A stretch of 64,000 nt of DNA from CAZJWC01 sp964550125 (GCA_964550125.1 CAZJWC010000001.1:62001-126000), one strand, 5' to 3'; positions 16,696-25,958 are shown, counted from the first letter of the stretch. Made by a program: numbers and translations. Notes: generated from the sequence alone by a model not told the origin.

Positions 16696-19069
16696 TAGTG
16701 TATAAATTATATATAACTCCGTTTACTTCAATTTGAGAACTAAAACTATAATTATTTTGAATATATGAACCAATATTTTTTATAGAAGATAAAACATATA
16801 CTTTATCTGCATATTCAAGTAAATGACCATTTGATGAAGCTGTTTGAGAGTTGTTTGCAACTGTTTCACTCAACACATACACCTCTTTTAACATAGTACA
16901 ATTTTCGAAAGCATTTGATGAAATTTCTTTTATCTTTTGAGTTATTTTTATTAAAGTTAAATTTTTATTTCCTGCAAAAGCATCTGCAATCTTTGTTATA
17001 TCGCTAGGGAAAATTGAATTTTTACAACCTAAAACAAGAGAATTATCCGTCCTTGATATGACAGAATTGTAAACTGAATAAAAATATTTATTATTTTCAG
17101 CCACTTCGATGCTTTCTATCTCGCTACAATAAGCAAAGGAGTTTGAACCAATCTCTTGTAAACTTCTAGGCAAGGTTATATTTTTTAAGTTTATACAGTT
17201 GTTAAAACTTTCTTCAGGAAGAATAGTAACTCCCTCTAAAAGATTTACACTTTCTAAGTTTTGCAAATCTTCTAACAGGCCTTTGGTTGTGATTTTTTTA
17301 CAGCTTATATCAACCTGTTTAATTCCTAGGCAACCTGTAAAGGCATCTTGTCCTATATCTTTAACATAGCTTTTTAATTGTAAACTTGTTATCGACTTGC
17401 AAAGATAAAAACTGTCTTCTCCTATACTCTCAAGTAATGCTCCAAAGGTTACACTTGATAGATTTTTGCAATTATAGAAGGCATTTTTTTCAATTACTTT
17501 TATGCAATCGGGTAAATTTGCTGAAGTTATACTTTTACCCGCAAAAGCATTTTCTCCAACAATTTCAGTTATAGATGGAATTGCGCTAAAACTCGTTCCT
17601 AACACAAGCTTATTATTTTCAAGTTCAACAAGACAGTTGGAGATAACCTCATACTTTGTATTCGTTGCCATTATAGACAAACTAGTTAACTTGTTACAAT
17701 TTAAAAAGGCATCGCAGGTTATTGATTGCAAGTTTCCAAAGTTTATAGTTGATAACTCTGCATTGTTAGAAAAAGCATTTGATTCGACTACTATATTTGA
17801 TTCTCCCAAAATCAAATCAATCAAATCACAACCGTAAAAAGCATATTCACCTATATAAGCGACATTAGTAAAGTCAAAACCTTTTAAACAATTTACATTA
17901 TAAAAAGCATAATCGCCAATGCTATCACAATCACTTTTTTTAATTGTATCTTTACAACCTAAAACCAATTTATTTTCGCAATATATACCATTATTTTCGC
18001 TAGAAAAAATTGAGTTGTCTTCGTCAACTTTTAAAATAGAAAGGTTGTTTGAGCGTGAAAATAATTGTTTGCCAAGAATATAGACCATTGAGCCAAGAGT
18101 TAAACTTTCCAACGAATAACAATCTGCAAAGGCTAAATCATTTATTTGAGTTACGTTTGAATCTATCGTTAAATTTTTTACATTGCTTGAAGATAATGCG
18201 TAACTACCTATTACATCAACAAAATCAGGAATATCAAAATTACCAACACATAAAATTAAAGTTGCACTTGTTGTATCAACAAGGCAATTACCTATTTTAG
18301 CATGATAATTACTGTTGTTAGTAATGGATTTTAAATTTGTACAGCCTATAAATGCACCTTCTTCAATAACCTTGATTGAGGAAGGAATAGTTACTCTTTC
18401 TAAATTTTTCAAAAAAGAAAATGCGTTTAAACAAATCTTTTCAATCCCTGTTGAAATTTGAGAGTAATTTGTTGCAAGAATTAAAGCATTTTCTTCATTG
18501 TTTATTAAGCAATTATTATCAACCCTATAATTTACGGAATTTTCACCGATTGATATTTTATTTAAATTTGAGCAACCCCAAAAAGCATAAGATTGCAGTT
18601 CTTGTAAATCACTAGGAAAACTTACTTTTTTCAGGCTTGTACAGTTTGAAAAAGCATAATCACAAATTGTTAAAGCATTACCATTTGAAAATTCAATTTC
18701 CTCAAATGAACAACCTTCAAAAGCATAACTTTCTATCTTAGATAATAAATTTGGAAATACAATTTTTTTGATTTCAGTATGATTTTTAAAAGAATTAGCA
18801 CAAATTTTAGTGATAGGTTTATCAAAAACAAAACTAGGAATAGCAATTTCACAATCGCTTCCTTGATAATCTATAATAGAATATCCCTTTTTGTCCTCAT
18901 TTAGAGAAAAAACATAATTTCCAACAACCGTTTTATAAGAAATGTTGTTAGTAAAATCATCATTGTTGACAACATCTACTTGTAAAGGGGGAGTTAGACC
19001 AGGAGTTTGTATAAAGCCAAAAGAAAATATTAGTATTAACAAAATCACGATAGGTATATATTTCTTCAT
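16691..19069 (-). CDS. Secreted BspA-like leucine-rich repeat protein
   Basis: Predicted exported protein of 792 residues. Seen: a signal peptide (MKKYIPIVILLILIFSFGF), then about 25 tandem LRR_5-type repeats with the pattern I-x-x-x-A-F-x-x-C-x-x-L-x-x-I-x-L-P, running to near the C-terminus. No LPXTG motif, lipobox, or C-terminal membrane segment was seen, so how it is held at the surface is unclear. BspA-type repeats are common in gut and oral anaerobes and in protist-associated bacteria, where some bind host proteins. Start: ATG at 19069 with AAAGGAG; an upstream TTG (19150) would place residues before the signal peptide. Monocistronic. Confidence 0.85.
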   Translation of the reverse strand: MKKYIPIVILLILIFSFGFIQTPGLTPPLQVDVVNNDDFTNNISYKTVVGNYVFSLNEDKKGYSIIDYQGSDCEIAIPSFVFDKPITKICANSFKNHTEIKKIVFPNLLSKIESYAFEGCSFEEIEFSNGNALTICDYAFSNCTSLKKVSFPSDLQELQSYAFWGCSNLNKISIGENSVNYRVDNNCLINNEENALILATNYSQISTGIEKICLNAFSFLKNLERVTIPSSIKVIEEGAFIGCTNLKSITNNSNYHAKIGNCLVDTTSATLILCVGNFDIPDFVDVIGSYALSSSNVKNLTIDSNVTQINDLAFADCYSLESLTLGSMVYILGKQLFSRSNNLSILKVDEDNSIFSSENNGIYCENKLVLGCKDTIKKSDCDSIGDYAFYNVNCLKGFDFTNVAYIGEYAFYGCDLIDLILGESNIVVESNAFSNNAELSTINFGNLQSITCDAFLNCNKLTSLSIMATNTKYEVISNCLVELENNKLVLGTSFSAIPSITEIVGENAFAGKSITSANLPDCIKVIEKNAFYNCKNLSSVTFGALLESIGEDSFYLCKSITSLQLKSYVKDIGQDAFTGCLGIKQVDISCKKITTKGLLEDLQNLESVNLLEGVTILPEESFNNCINLKNITLPRSLQEIGSNSFAYCSEIESIEVAENNKYFYSVYNSVISRTDNSLVLGCKNSIFPSDITKIADAFAGNKNLTLIKITQKIKEISSNAFENCTMLKEVYVLSETVANNSQTASSNGHLLEYADKVYVLSSIKNIGSYIQNNYSFSSQIEVNGVIYNLYTK

Positions 19070-19201
19070 AACAACTCCTTTAAATTTATTTCTTATTATT
19101 ATAAATAATACAAGTGAAAACAAGATTAATTTAAATGGTTTTACTGTCAAAAGAAAATCACATACTTTTTATTTTGTGAAAATGCTAAAATGAATAAATG
19201 A

Positions 19202-19228
19202 AAATAGGGCTACTTGGTAGCCCTATTT
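19202..19228 (-). terminator. Terminator of the four-gene GHKL operon
   Basis: 12-bp perfect stem AAATAGGGCTAC / GTAGCCCTATTT with a TTG loop and T-rich tail on the minus strand, touching the last stop codon. Confidence 0.88.
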
Positions 19229-19980
19229 TATAACGTCACTGCTTGTTTTTCTTTTTCTTTATGTAAGTCAACTAGACTTGCATAAAATTTTTCGTAAAGT
19301 TCCTCTCTTGTGAAGATATCAATAATACAGGTACTTCCTAGGAAAGTGCCATATTTAACTATTCCGTTAAGAATAAATTTATCCTCAACGTCTCCAAAAT
19401 TGTTTTGATAATCTCTCAAGGATTCAATCATTGCTAAACGAACTTCACTTGAATTACAAAAATCTTTTGCAGTGATGGTTGAAAGTAGACTTTCGTGTTG
19501 GAACAAAAATTGAGTAAACTCATATTTGTCTTCACGGTCTTCGTCATAAGTCAAATACACCTTCCACCATAACGAAGAAATGCCCTGCGTATATAAATTA
19601 CTTTTTTTATCGTTAGTCATAAGCCACTTACTTCTCAAATAATCAATATTTTCTAAAAGCGAGTATCTTTTAGTCATATAGTCGTAAAATAAATCAAAGG
19701 TAAGCCCATACCACAAACGCTCGTCATACGCTTGACTTTCAGTAAGATTTAGTTTTTCAAAAAGAGTTACAGCATTACTAAAATCAGACGCTAAAAGGTT
19801 ATCTTCTTGTACTTGAAGCACAAATGTATCAACGTCCAATTTTGATTGAGTAAAGGCATTTTCGCCAAACCACTCGTAGAGCCAAGCGTTTGTCGAATTT
19901 GAGAGTATACTTTTCAAAACCTCATTTGGATTTGTAGCTAAAGTTATTATTTTATCGTCAGACAAAATACTAATCTTCAT
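19228..19980 (-). CDS. Unknown protein, last gene of GHKL operon (DUF6339-like?)
   Basis: 250 residues, predicted soluble and mostly helical, no signal peptide or membrane segment. Visible landmarks are aromatic-rich motifs: RLWYGLTFDLFYDYMTKRY near residues 107-125, GISSLWWKVYLTYD near 153-166, and FTQFLFQHESLL. From memory this spacing of LW...YM..RY and GISRLWW...YLTYD resembles the DUF6339 family, which I recall mainly from phage-resistance loci; this is unverified. No nuclease or nucleotide-binding motif is evident. Its start overlaps the previous gene by 11 bases, so it is probably co-translated and functions with it. Confidence 0.7.
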   Translation of the reverse strand: MKISILSDDKIITLATNPNEVLKSILSNSTNAWLYEWFGENAFTQSKLDVDTFVLQVQEDNLLASDFSNAVTLFEKLNLTESQAYDERLWYGLTFDLFYDYMTKRYSLLENIDYLRSKWLMTNDKKSNLYTQGISSLWWKVYLTYDEDREDKYEFTQFLFQHESLLSTITAKDFCNSSEVRLAMIESLRDYQNNFGDVEDKFILNGIVKYGTFLGSTCIIDIFTREELYEKFYASLVDLHKEKEKQAVTL

Positions 19981-20854
19981 CTATCCCCCCTCCTTCAAAT
20001 GCAATTTTGTTTAAGTTTACAATGCCACGACTAGTTGCGTTATCCATTATTTTTTGTGATAGAACAAACGAATCTATCGTTGGAATAGTATTTTCGTTTA
20101 ATTCCATACCAAATTTTTTGACCGTTTTATTGAGTACTCTAAACCATCTCCTATTTTCATATTCATACAGACAATCTACCCTTTGTTTTAATTCTTCTAA
20201 ACATTTCATTAAGGTTGGAACGGTAATCAATGCGTGCAGTACAGCCTGTGCCTCAATGTTGCTGTTTAAAGAGATAAACTGCTTATAAACTTTAGTGGGT
20301 AATCTTACCCCTAATTTATCTTTAGAGTAATCTATTATAATTTCATTTGCCAGTTCATCCTTAATTTCAGTTACAGAGAAGATTGAAGGTAAATTAACCA
20401 AATCATCCCTTTCTTTTTCTATTTTAATAATCTTTTCATATCCTATCGCTAAAGTATTGCCTTTATCTAAATCAAAAGTTGTTTTGCCGTATTCTTTATT
20501 GAACTTTTCATTTGCGTAGGATTTTATATTTTGCTTTGCAACTATATATGGACATAGGTGCAATACTCCCTCTATCCTATCTGCAGGAATTGAAGTTTTT
20601 AAGCCGTTTGCAGGAACGATAAACGCTTTTCTAAAACATGTGTAAATACACTCAACATGCATTACAAAAATAGCCTTATTTTCTTCAATCAACCTTTTTA
20701 GTCCTTCGTTTTCAAGAATAGGTGTAAAGAGCAAGATAAGTTCATTATCAGTTATTAGTTGCTTTAATTCTATATCAAATGTACTATCTAGATAATCGTC
20801 ATTAAAGGCGTTTGCTAGGACGGGGTAAGGATATAATTTAGCCTTTATACGCAT
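19970..20854 (-). CDS. Unknown protein, third gene of GHKL operon
   Basis: 294 residues, soluble. The N-terminal half begins IKAKLYPYPVLANAFNDDY and appears rich in beta strands (alternating pattern through about residue 165, with a conserved-looking Cys cluster VECIYTCFRKAF); the C-terminal half is helical and ends EGGGIDED. I cannot name a family. Overlaps of 17 bases with the ATPase gene before it and 11 with the gene after it indicate a fixed gene set. It could be a substrate-sensing or adaptor subunit, but that is only an inference from context. Confidence 0.7.
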   Translation of the reverse strand: MRIKAKLYPYPVLANAFNDDYLDSTFDIELKQLITDNELILLFTPILENEGLKRLIEENKAIFVMHVECIYTCFRKAFIVPANGLKTSIPADRIEGVLHLCPYIVAKQNIKSYANEKFNKEYGKTTFDLDKGNTLAIGYEKIIKIEKERDDLVNLPSIFSVTEIKDELANEIIIDYSKDKLGVRLPTKVYKQFISLNSNIEAQAVLHALITVPTLMKCLEELKQRVDCLYEYENRRWFRVLNKTVKKFGMELNENTIPTIDSFVLSQKIMDNATSRGIVNLNKIAFEGGGIDED

Positions 20855-22745
20855 ATAGTTTTACCTCCATAGCAGAATATTCATCACCTTTTATCGTAAG
20901 GTCAACGCTGATTGTTTCATTTTTAACAAAACTAAAATAACCAACCTTGTTTCCCTTGTGATAAATTCCTTTAGGAACACCTAAAATTTCAACTGGCATT
21001 TTATCTAAATTTTCAGCAACCTTATTGATAATTATGTAACCTTTTTCGCTTGTAATAGAGGGTATAAAAAGCAATTTATATGATTTTTTATCTCTATCTG
21101 TACAAAAGATTCGTATATGATTTGCCTTTATAGGAGAAAAATCCTTTGAGGCAAGTCCAAATTGACTGTCAAAAATATCTCTTTTTACTTGTTTTTTATG
21201 AGCAGTGTAGGTTTTTCTAATTTTTTCGTAAATATCTTCCGATTTAATCTCTAAACTATCAGCAAAAACTTCCTCCTCGATTATATCGCTAAAATCGGTC
21301 TCATATTGCTCCTCGTTTGAAGTTACGTTTTTATTAACTTGAACTTCTGCTAAAACAAGTTTGTCATTAGGATTTACTTCAAAATCTTTCTTTTTCCAAT
21401 CCTCAACAACAAGGTCAGGAAGATAATCGCCTGCACCTTCTATGTCGATATTAGTATCATAAACTTGCCCTGCCATTTCATTTAATTCATCTTTAATAGT
21501 ATCATAAAGATTATTTAACAATTCTCTAGATTGAGCAGGTCTATATCTTTTAGGCTCCCATTTATTGTGAGAAGGGTTTTCAAGTTCACGCAACCAAGAG
21601 TTTAATTCCTCCCCCTCTATCAACACAAGGCCTGTAAATCTCAATGAAGGACAAAGTTTGTCCTTATCAATGATTTTCATACCTGAACTTCTAATCATTG
21701 AAATTTTATTGTTGCCGTCATAACGCATTGCAACTGCTAAATTTAGTTTTCCTATGGGAATACTTTTTACAGTTAAATCTATACTTTTCCAAATTGTTTC
21801 GTTTGAATAAAGCAATTCGTAAGTATAAACAACAGAGGGGACTAAATTATTTTTAAACTTCTCAACAGTCGCAGGTAACGTACTTTTGTTTATTATAAAA
21901 TCATTTACTATAACTTCAAGTTTTTCCTTCCATATAGCAATTAAAAATCCGTCTAGCACTTCATTTACGATTGCACCTTGAAAATCGTTTCCATCTATTG
22001 CTAATTCCTGCTTTAAGCAAGGAATATAAATATCCGTTCCACTTGTGTTACGTTCAAACCCTTCCTCTAAAAGAATCATTTGCCTAATAGGTTTTATCTT
22101 GTATTCTTCATCTATTCCTAAATAACCTGTACCTTGAGTTATCAAATCCGTTCCATCTGGATTTTTTCCAGCATTAAATGAAATAAGTCTTGACACACCT
22201 TGACTTGCAACAACACCGTTCTTATCAAGAGTACTATAAAAAACCGTCCTGATGTCCGAACAAGCAAAAGGAGCACCCTTTCCTATACCGAACGAACCAC
22301 CTTTTGATGCGTCTTTTTCGGACGCACCCGTAGAGCGTACAAGGTTTGTCCAATCTGTACCACGCTCCTTCTCGGAGCCTAATAGTCCCGTTGTATTAAA
22401 GTCGCTTATTCGTAGAAAACTATACCTTTCTTCTTGTAAAATCTTTTCTGCCTTCTCAAAAAACTTTCTTGTTTTTGGATTTACGTTCCTATTTGAAAAG
22501 TTTTTACAAGACTTTATAGCCTTTTCAAACTCGTCAAGATTAGGAAAATTTTGTTTTGCTAGAGTAAAGGTTTTAAACTCAACGACTACCTTATTTTCAT
22601 TTAAAGAGGCATCAAGAGAGTTTTGGCAAATCTCTCTAGCAAGCGACTTTAGAGGATTATCGTTAAAAGTTTCAATTAAAGAGTTATTTAATCCCTGTTC
22701 ATCACCACCATTGTTGGCAGGGAAACACCACTTTATCTTTTCCAT
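20838..22745 (-). CDS. GHKL-fold (Hsp90/MutL/MORC-like) ATPase
   Basis: 635-residue soluble protein. Seen: an N-box EICQNSLDA (residues 38-46, with E38, N42, D45 as the Mg/catalytic pattern), a degenerate G1 region SDFNTTGLLG (114-123), and a clear G2 lid GGSFGIGKGAPF (149-160). Together these define a GHKL ATPase N-terminus. There is no histidine-kinase H-box or receiver domain, and no MutL endonuclease motif. The region after about residue 230 resembles the transducer portion of such ATPases; the C-terminal ~170 residues look beta-rich. GHKL proteins of the MORC/MutL kind are known in bacterial restriction-like loci. It is the largest gene and likely the motor of the operon. Confidence 0.85.
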   Translation of the reverse strand: MEKIKWCFPANNGGDEQGLNNSLIETFNDNPLKSLAREICQNSLDASLNENKVVVEFKTFTLAKQNFPNLDEFEKAIKSCKNFSNRNVNPKTRKFFEKAEKILQEERYSFLRISDFNTTGLLGSEKERGTDWTNLVRSTGASEKDASKGGSFGIGKGAPFACSDIRTVFYSTLDKNGVVASQGVSRLISFNAGKNPDGTDLITQGTGYLGIDEEYKIKPIRQMILLEEGFERNTSGTDIYIPCLKQELAIDGNDFQGAIVNEVLDGFLIAIWKEKLEVIVNDFIINKSTLPATVEKFKNNLVPSVVYTYELLYSNETIWKSIDLTVKSIPIGKLNLAVAMRYDGNNKISMIRSSGMKIIDKDKLCPSLRFTGLVLIEGEELNSWLRELENPSHNKWEPKRYRPAQSRELLNNLYDTIKDELNEMAGQVYDTNIDIEGAGDYLPDLVVEDWKKKDFEVNPNDKLVLAEVQVNKNVTSNEEQYETDFSDIIEEEVFADSLEIKSEDIYEKIRKTYTAHKKQVKRDIFDSQFGLASKDFSPIKANHIRIFCTDRDKKSYKLLFIPSITSEKGYIIINKVAENLDKMPVEILGVPKGIYHKGNKVGYFSFVKNETISVDLTIKGDEYSAMEVKLYAYKG

Positions 22746-22761
22746 ATACGCTCCTGTAAAT

Positions 22762-23736
22762 TTAGTCTATTAAACGTCTTGACTTTGCATAACGTAAGAA
22801 TTCAATCTCACTCAATTTTAGTTTTTCACTTAAATAACTTAATAATTCGTGCTGATTATTTGCCTGAATATCTGTTTTTAATACAACAACTGAAGCCCTT
22901 TTAAAAACATTACTTGTTGTAAAAACTTTAAAGGATTTTGACCATTTTTTTATCGAACTATAAAAAATCCACTCGTTCCAAGGCAAATTTATTTTTGGGA
23001 AAATACTATATTTATCAAATCCTTTAAATACAAAAAAACCATCTTTTTCGCAAAGTTTTTGAAGTATACTTTCAATATACTCAACCTTAAAGTCGTCAAT
23101 ACCTAAAAGTTCAATTTTCCAAAGTTCTTGTTTATTTGCCAGCAAATATTCGTCATTGTAACTGTTTATAAGTTCAAGCATACTATTTATTTGAATATTA
23201 TTCTTTTTAGCAAAGTTTGATATTTTACTCAACTGAACAATATCGTTTTCATAAACGAATTCTTTTAAAATCTCTTTTGTGGTTTTGATTTGAACATCCT
23301 TTTTTGCAAAATATGGTCTTTTAAACTCATACCTATCTTTAAAATAGGTTTTCAAGATGCTAAATAGTCTACTTTGGGTATCAATGTGTAATCTTTCAAC
23401 TAAATCTTTATTTTTCATCAAAAGAATAGTTAAAAGAGTTTCACTATGGTGGGGATACCCGTCCTGCGTGATAGCATCTAAATATTTAGTTATTTCCTCT
23501 TTATCCTCACTTGTTATGGACAACATATCTCGATGGATATAGTATCCATATAAATTTATAATACTTTCATCTGCTAAAGCCTTTGTGATTGTTTTTAATT
23601 TAACATTTTCAAAATTAGATAAAATTTTAGATTTTTTTATAGGAAAATTAAAGTTTCTTACAAAATTTACAATTACTTCAATTTCGTTTAAAATGCAATT
23701 TGCATTTGTTTTTTTATCAAATAAAGCATCTTCCAT
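22762..23736 (-). CDS. Unknown protein with probable N-terminal winged helix
   Basis: 324 residues, first gene of the operon. Residues about 15-70 read as a winged-helix-like fold: helix, FPIKKSKILSNF, helix LKTITKALAD, then a short beta wing LYGYYIHRDML. The rest is largely helical and basic (segments RPYFAKKDVQIKTTKE, IKKWSKSFKVFTTSNVFK), ending LRYAKSRRLID. It may bind DNA and could regulate the operon or act as a DNA-recognition subunit; neither is shown. Start ATG at 23736 with AGGAAAA; 16 bases before the ATPase gene. Confidence 0.7.
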   Translation of the reverse strand: MEDALFDKKTNANCILNEIEVIVNFVRNFNFPIKKSKILSNFENVKLKTITKALADESIINLYGYYIHRDMLSITSEDKEEITKYLDAITQDGYPHHSETLLTILLMKNKDLVERLHIDTQSRLFSILKTYFKDRYEFKRPYFAKKDVQIKTTKEILKEFVYENDIVQLSKISNFAKKNNIQINSMLELINSYNDEYLLANKQELWKIELLGIDDFKVEYIESILQKLCEKDGFFVFKGFDKYSIFPKINLPWNEWIFYSSIKKWSKSFKVFTTSNVFKRASVVVLKTDIQANNQHELLSYLSEKLKLSEIEFLRYAKSRRLID

Positions 23737-23792
23737 AATTTTCCTGTCATCTCATCATATACCTAAAACTTTTTTCATCTTCCCGTGTCAAG

Positions 23793-23821
23793 ATTGTAAC
23801 ACATTTTTTTATGAGTTTCAA
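23793..23821 (-). promoter_or_regulatory. Promoter of the GHKL operon
   Basis: TTGAAA (23816-23821), 17-base spacer, TACAAT (23793-23798) on the minus strand, about 55 bases before the first gene. No repeat or operator was recognised beside it. Confidence 0.7.
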
Positions 23822-23860
23822 TAGAAATAAAAATTTTTTCACAAAGTGATTTTAATAAAA

Positions 23861-23883
23861 AAAAGTGGCTATACGCCACTTTT
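23861..23883 (-). terminator. Terminator after galE
   Basis: Stem AAAAGTGGC / GCCACTTTT with a five-base loop, followed by a T-run on the minus strand. Confidence 0.85.
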
Positions 23884-24896
23884 TAGGAATTATATCCATT
23901 AGGATTTTTACTTTGCCAATTCCATAGAGATTTACACATATCATCTATATCTCTTGTTGCTTCCCAATCAAGTTCATTTTTTGCTTTTTTAGCAGTCGCA
24001 TAACAGCTTGCTATATCCCCATCACGCCTAGGTTTTATAACATAAGGTAGTTTTTTACCACAAGCCTTTTCAAATGCGTGCAAAACTTCCAAAACGCTGT
24101 ATCCATTTCCTGTACCTAGATTGAAAATATGAACCCCAGCATTAGTCATTTTTTCAAGTGCTTTTACATGACCTAAAGCCAAGTCAACAACGTGAATATA
24201 ATCTCTTACACCCGTGCCGTCCTTTGTGTCGTAATCATTTCCAAACACACCTAAGGCTTCTAACTTTCCACTTGCAACTTGTGCAATATAAGGTGTTAAA
24301 TTATTAGGTATTCCTTTAGGGTCTTCACCGATTAAGCCACTTTCGTGTGCTCCGACAGGATTAAAATAACGTAGTAAAGTGATATTCCACTCTTTATCAG
24401 CAGTATATAAATCTTTAAAAATATCTTCCTGTATAAGTTTTGTTGCACCGTAAGGGTTTGTAGTTCTTAATGCACAGTTTTCATCAATAGGCAATCTTTC
24501 AGGGTCGCCATAAACGGTTGCTGATGATGAGAAAATTATATTTTTTACATTATATTTTTGCATTGTTTCAACTAATACTAAAGTACCATATATGTTATTA
24601 TCATAGTAATATAAAGGCTTTTTAACGCTTTCACCAACAGCCTTTAATCCTGCAAAATGAATAACTGACGATATATCATATTTTTCAAAGACGCTCTCTA
24701 AAACTTCTCTTTCTCTAATGTCATTTTGATAAAAAACGATGTCCTTGCCTGTAATCTTTTTAACTCTGTTTAAACTTTCCTTATTTGAGTTTAAAAGATT
24801 GTCAATGACTATAACGTTATAATCTCTATTTAAAAGTTCAACAACGGTATGGCTACCTATATATCCAGCACCGCCTGTAACTAAAACATACTTCAT
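23883..24896 (-). CDS. galE: UDP-glucose 4-epimerase
   Basis: Interconverts UDP-glucose and UDP-galactose; extended short-chain dehydrogenase. Seen: NAD loop VTGGAGYIGSH at the N-terminus, IVIDNLLNS, catalytic SSSATVYG serine and YGATK (Y-x-x-x-K pair), and the C-terminal PRRDGDIASCYA substrate segment. 337 residues from the ATG at 24896, which has GGAGG five bases upstream; a longer frame starting with TTG would begin inside the Shine-Dalgarno and is rejected. Stands alone, divergent from the unknown gene at 25030. Confidence 0.95.
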   Translation of the reverse strand: MKYVLVTGGAGYIGSHTVVELLNRDYNVIVIDNLLNSNKESLNRVKKITGKDIVFYQNDIREREVLESVFEKYDISSVIHFAGLKAVGESVKKPLYYYDNNIYGTLVLVETMQKYNVKNIIFSSSATVYGDPERLPIDENCALRTTNPYGATKLIQEDIFKDLYTADKEWNITLLRYFNPVGAHESGLIGEDPKGIPNNLTPYIAQVASGKLEALGVFGNDYDTKDGTGVRDYIHVVDLALGHVKALEKMTNAGVHIFNLGTGNGYSVLEVLHAFEKACGKKLPYVIKPRRDGDIASCYATAKKAKNELDWEATRDIDDMCKSLWNWQSKNPNGYNS

Positions 24897-24972
24897 AAAA
24901 ACCTCCAAAAAATTAAATATGCGTAAAGCATACTAAAAATCACATATTTTGTCAAATAAAATAAAATAAAAG

Positions 24973-25001
24973 TTGATTTACATCTTTGAAAGTGTTAAAA
25001 T
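24973..25001 (+). promoter_or_regulatory. Promoter of the unknown gene at 25030
   Basis: TTGATT (24973-24978), 17-base spacer, TAAAAT (24996-25001). Confidence 0.55.
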
Positions 25002-25029
25002 AGAAATATATGTTTTTTAGAGGGTTGTT

Positions 25030-25905
25030 ATGAGTTATAGTTTAAAGAGAGAATTTAGCAGTGTTAATCCTAAATACGGAAAAGCAAAGGAACAAGTTTT
25101 CGTTATTGACGATAATGATTTATTTTTACAAAATGAATCACACCAAATCAATGAAGAAGCACTTGAAGATATTTTGTCAGGTATATTTGAAAGCACAATC
25201 GTAGAACAAACTGACGCTGTTTTTTGTTTGGGAAAAATCATCTTTAGATATTCTTACACAGCCATTAAAGAAGATTTAAAAATAAACGGTAGCGTTAAGG
25301 AAACTCAAATTTTTAAAAACATAGCAGATTCGATTGAAAACGGAAATAATTATAAAGAGATGCTTTCATCAATATCGTACTTTGGTTTTGATAAAAAATT
25401 ATCTTATGAAACAAACTTTTACAACGCTCAACAATCACTTTTAGAAGATTCAATTATATCTTTTAATGGTGTACTTATAGACAAAAAAACTACTATACAC
25501 GAGCTTATTGCTTTTGTAATTGCAGGCATCATAAGTATACATAAGGGAATTGAAGAAAGATACGCATCTTTCTTTGCTTTTAACATTGACATAAAAGAAC
25601 AACTTTTAAGATTTGCAAAACTTTTTTCAATGTTCAAAACTAAAGACAACGATGAAATTACTATCAAAATATACGACTTTACTTTAGAATACTTTACCGA
25701 TAAAAATGTGGCGTATCAAAGAGCCAAGTTTTATAAATCAAGATGCGAAGATATGCTTGAAAGCGTTAAACAATTTGAAAATGATGATAACGTTAAAGCA
25801 TATCGTAGAGCATTAAAATTGGCTATGGATTTAGGACATAAAACTGCAAAAAAAGATTATGAGGACTTACTCGTTGAACTTGGTAGTTCTTCCTTAAACT
25901 CATAA
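25030..25905 (+). CDS. Hypothetical protein
   Basis: 291 residues, soluble, acidic in the N-terminal half and mostly helical. I do not recognise it. The C-terminal ~60 residues (YQRAKFYKSRCEDMLESV and AYRRALKLAMDLGHKTAKKDY) look like one or two helical-hairpin repeats of the TPR/Sel1 type. No signal peptide, membrane segment, or catalytic motif was seen. Start ATG at 25030 behind AGAGGG; own promoter and terminator, so it is an independent transcription unit and likely a real gene despite its isolated plus-strand position. Confidence 0.72.
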   Translation: MSYSLKREFSSVNPKYGKAKEQVFVIDDNDLFLQNESHQINEEALEDILSGIFESTIVEQTDAVFCLGKIIFRYSYTAIKEDLKINGSVKETQIFKNIADSIENGNNYKEMLSSISYFGFDKKLSYETNFYNAQQSLLEDSIISFNGVLIDKKTTIHELIAFVIAGIISIHKGIEERYASFFAFNIDIKEQLLRFAKLFSMFKTKDNDEITIKIYDFTLEYFTDKNVAYQRAKFYKSRCEDMLESVKQFENDDNVKAYRRALKLAMDLGHKTAKKDYEDLLVELGSSSLNS

Positions 25906-25924
25906 ACTTATTCTACAAAATAAT

Positions 25925-25958
25925 AAAACCATCTTAAACAGTAATTTAAGATGGTTTT
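25925..25958. terminator. Bidirectional terminator
   Basis: 14-bp perfect stem AAAACCATCTTAAA / TTTAAGATGGTTTT with a six-base loop, between convergent genes, T-rich on both strands. Confidence 0.88.

Noticed and set aside
19070..19150. 27-residue extension of the LRR protein from a TTG
   Set aside because: It would place residues before the signal peptide, while AAAGGAG marks the ATG at 19069.
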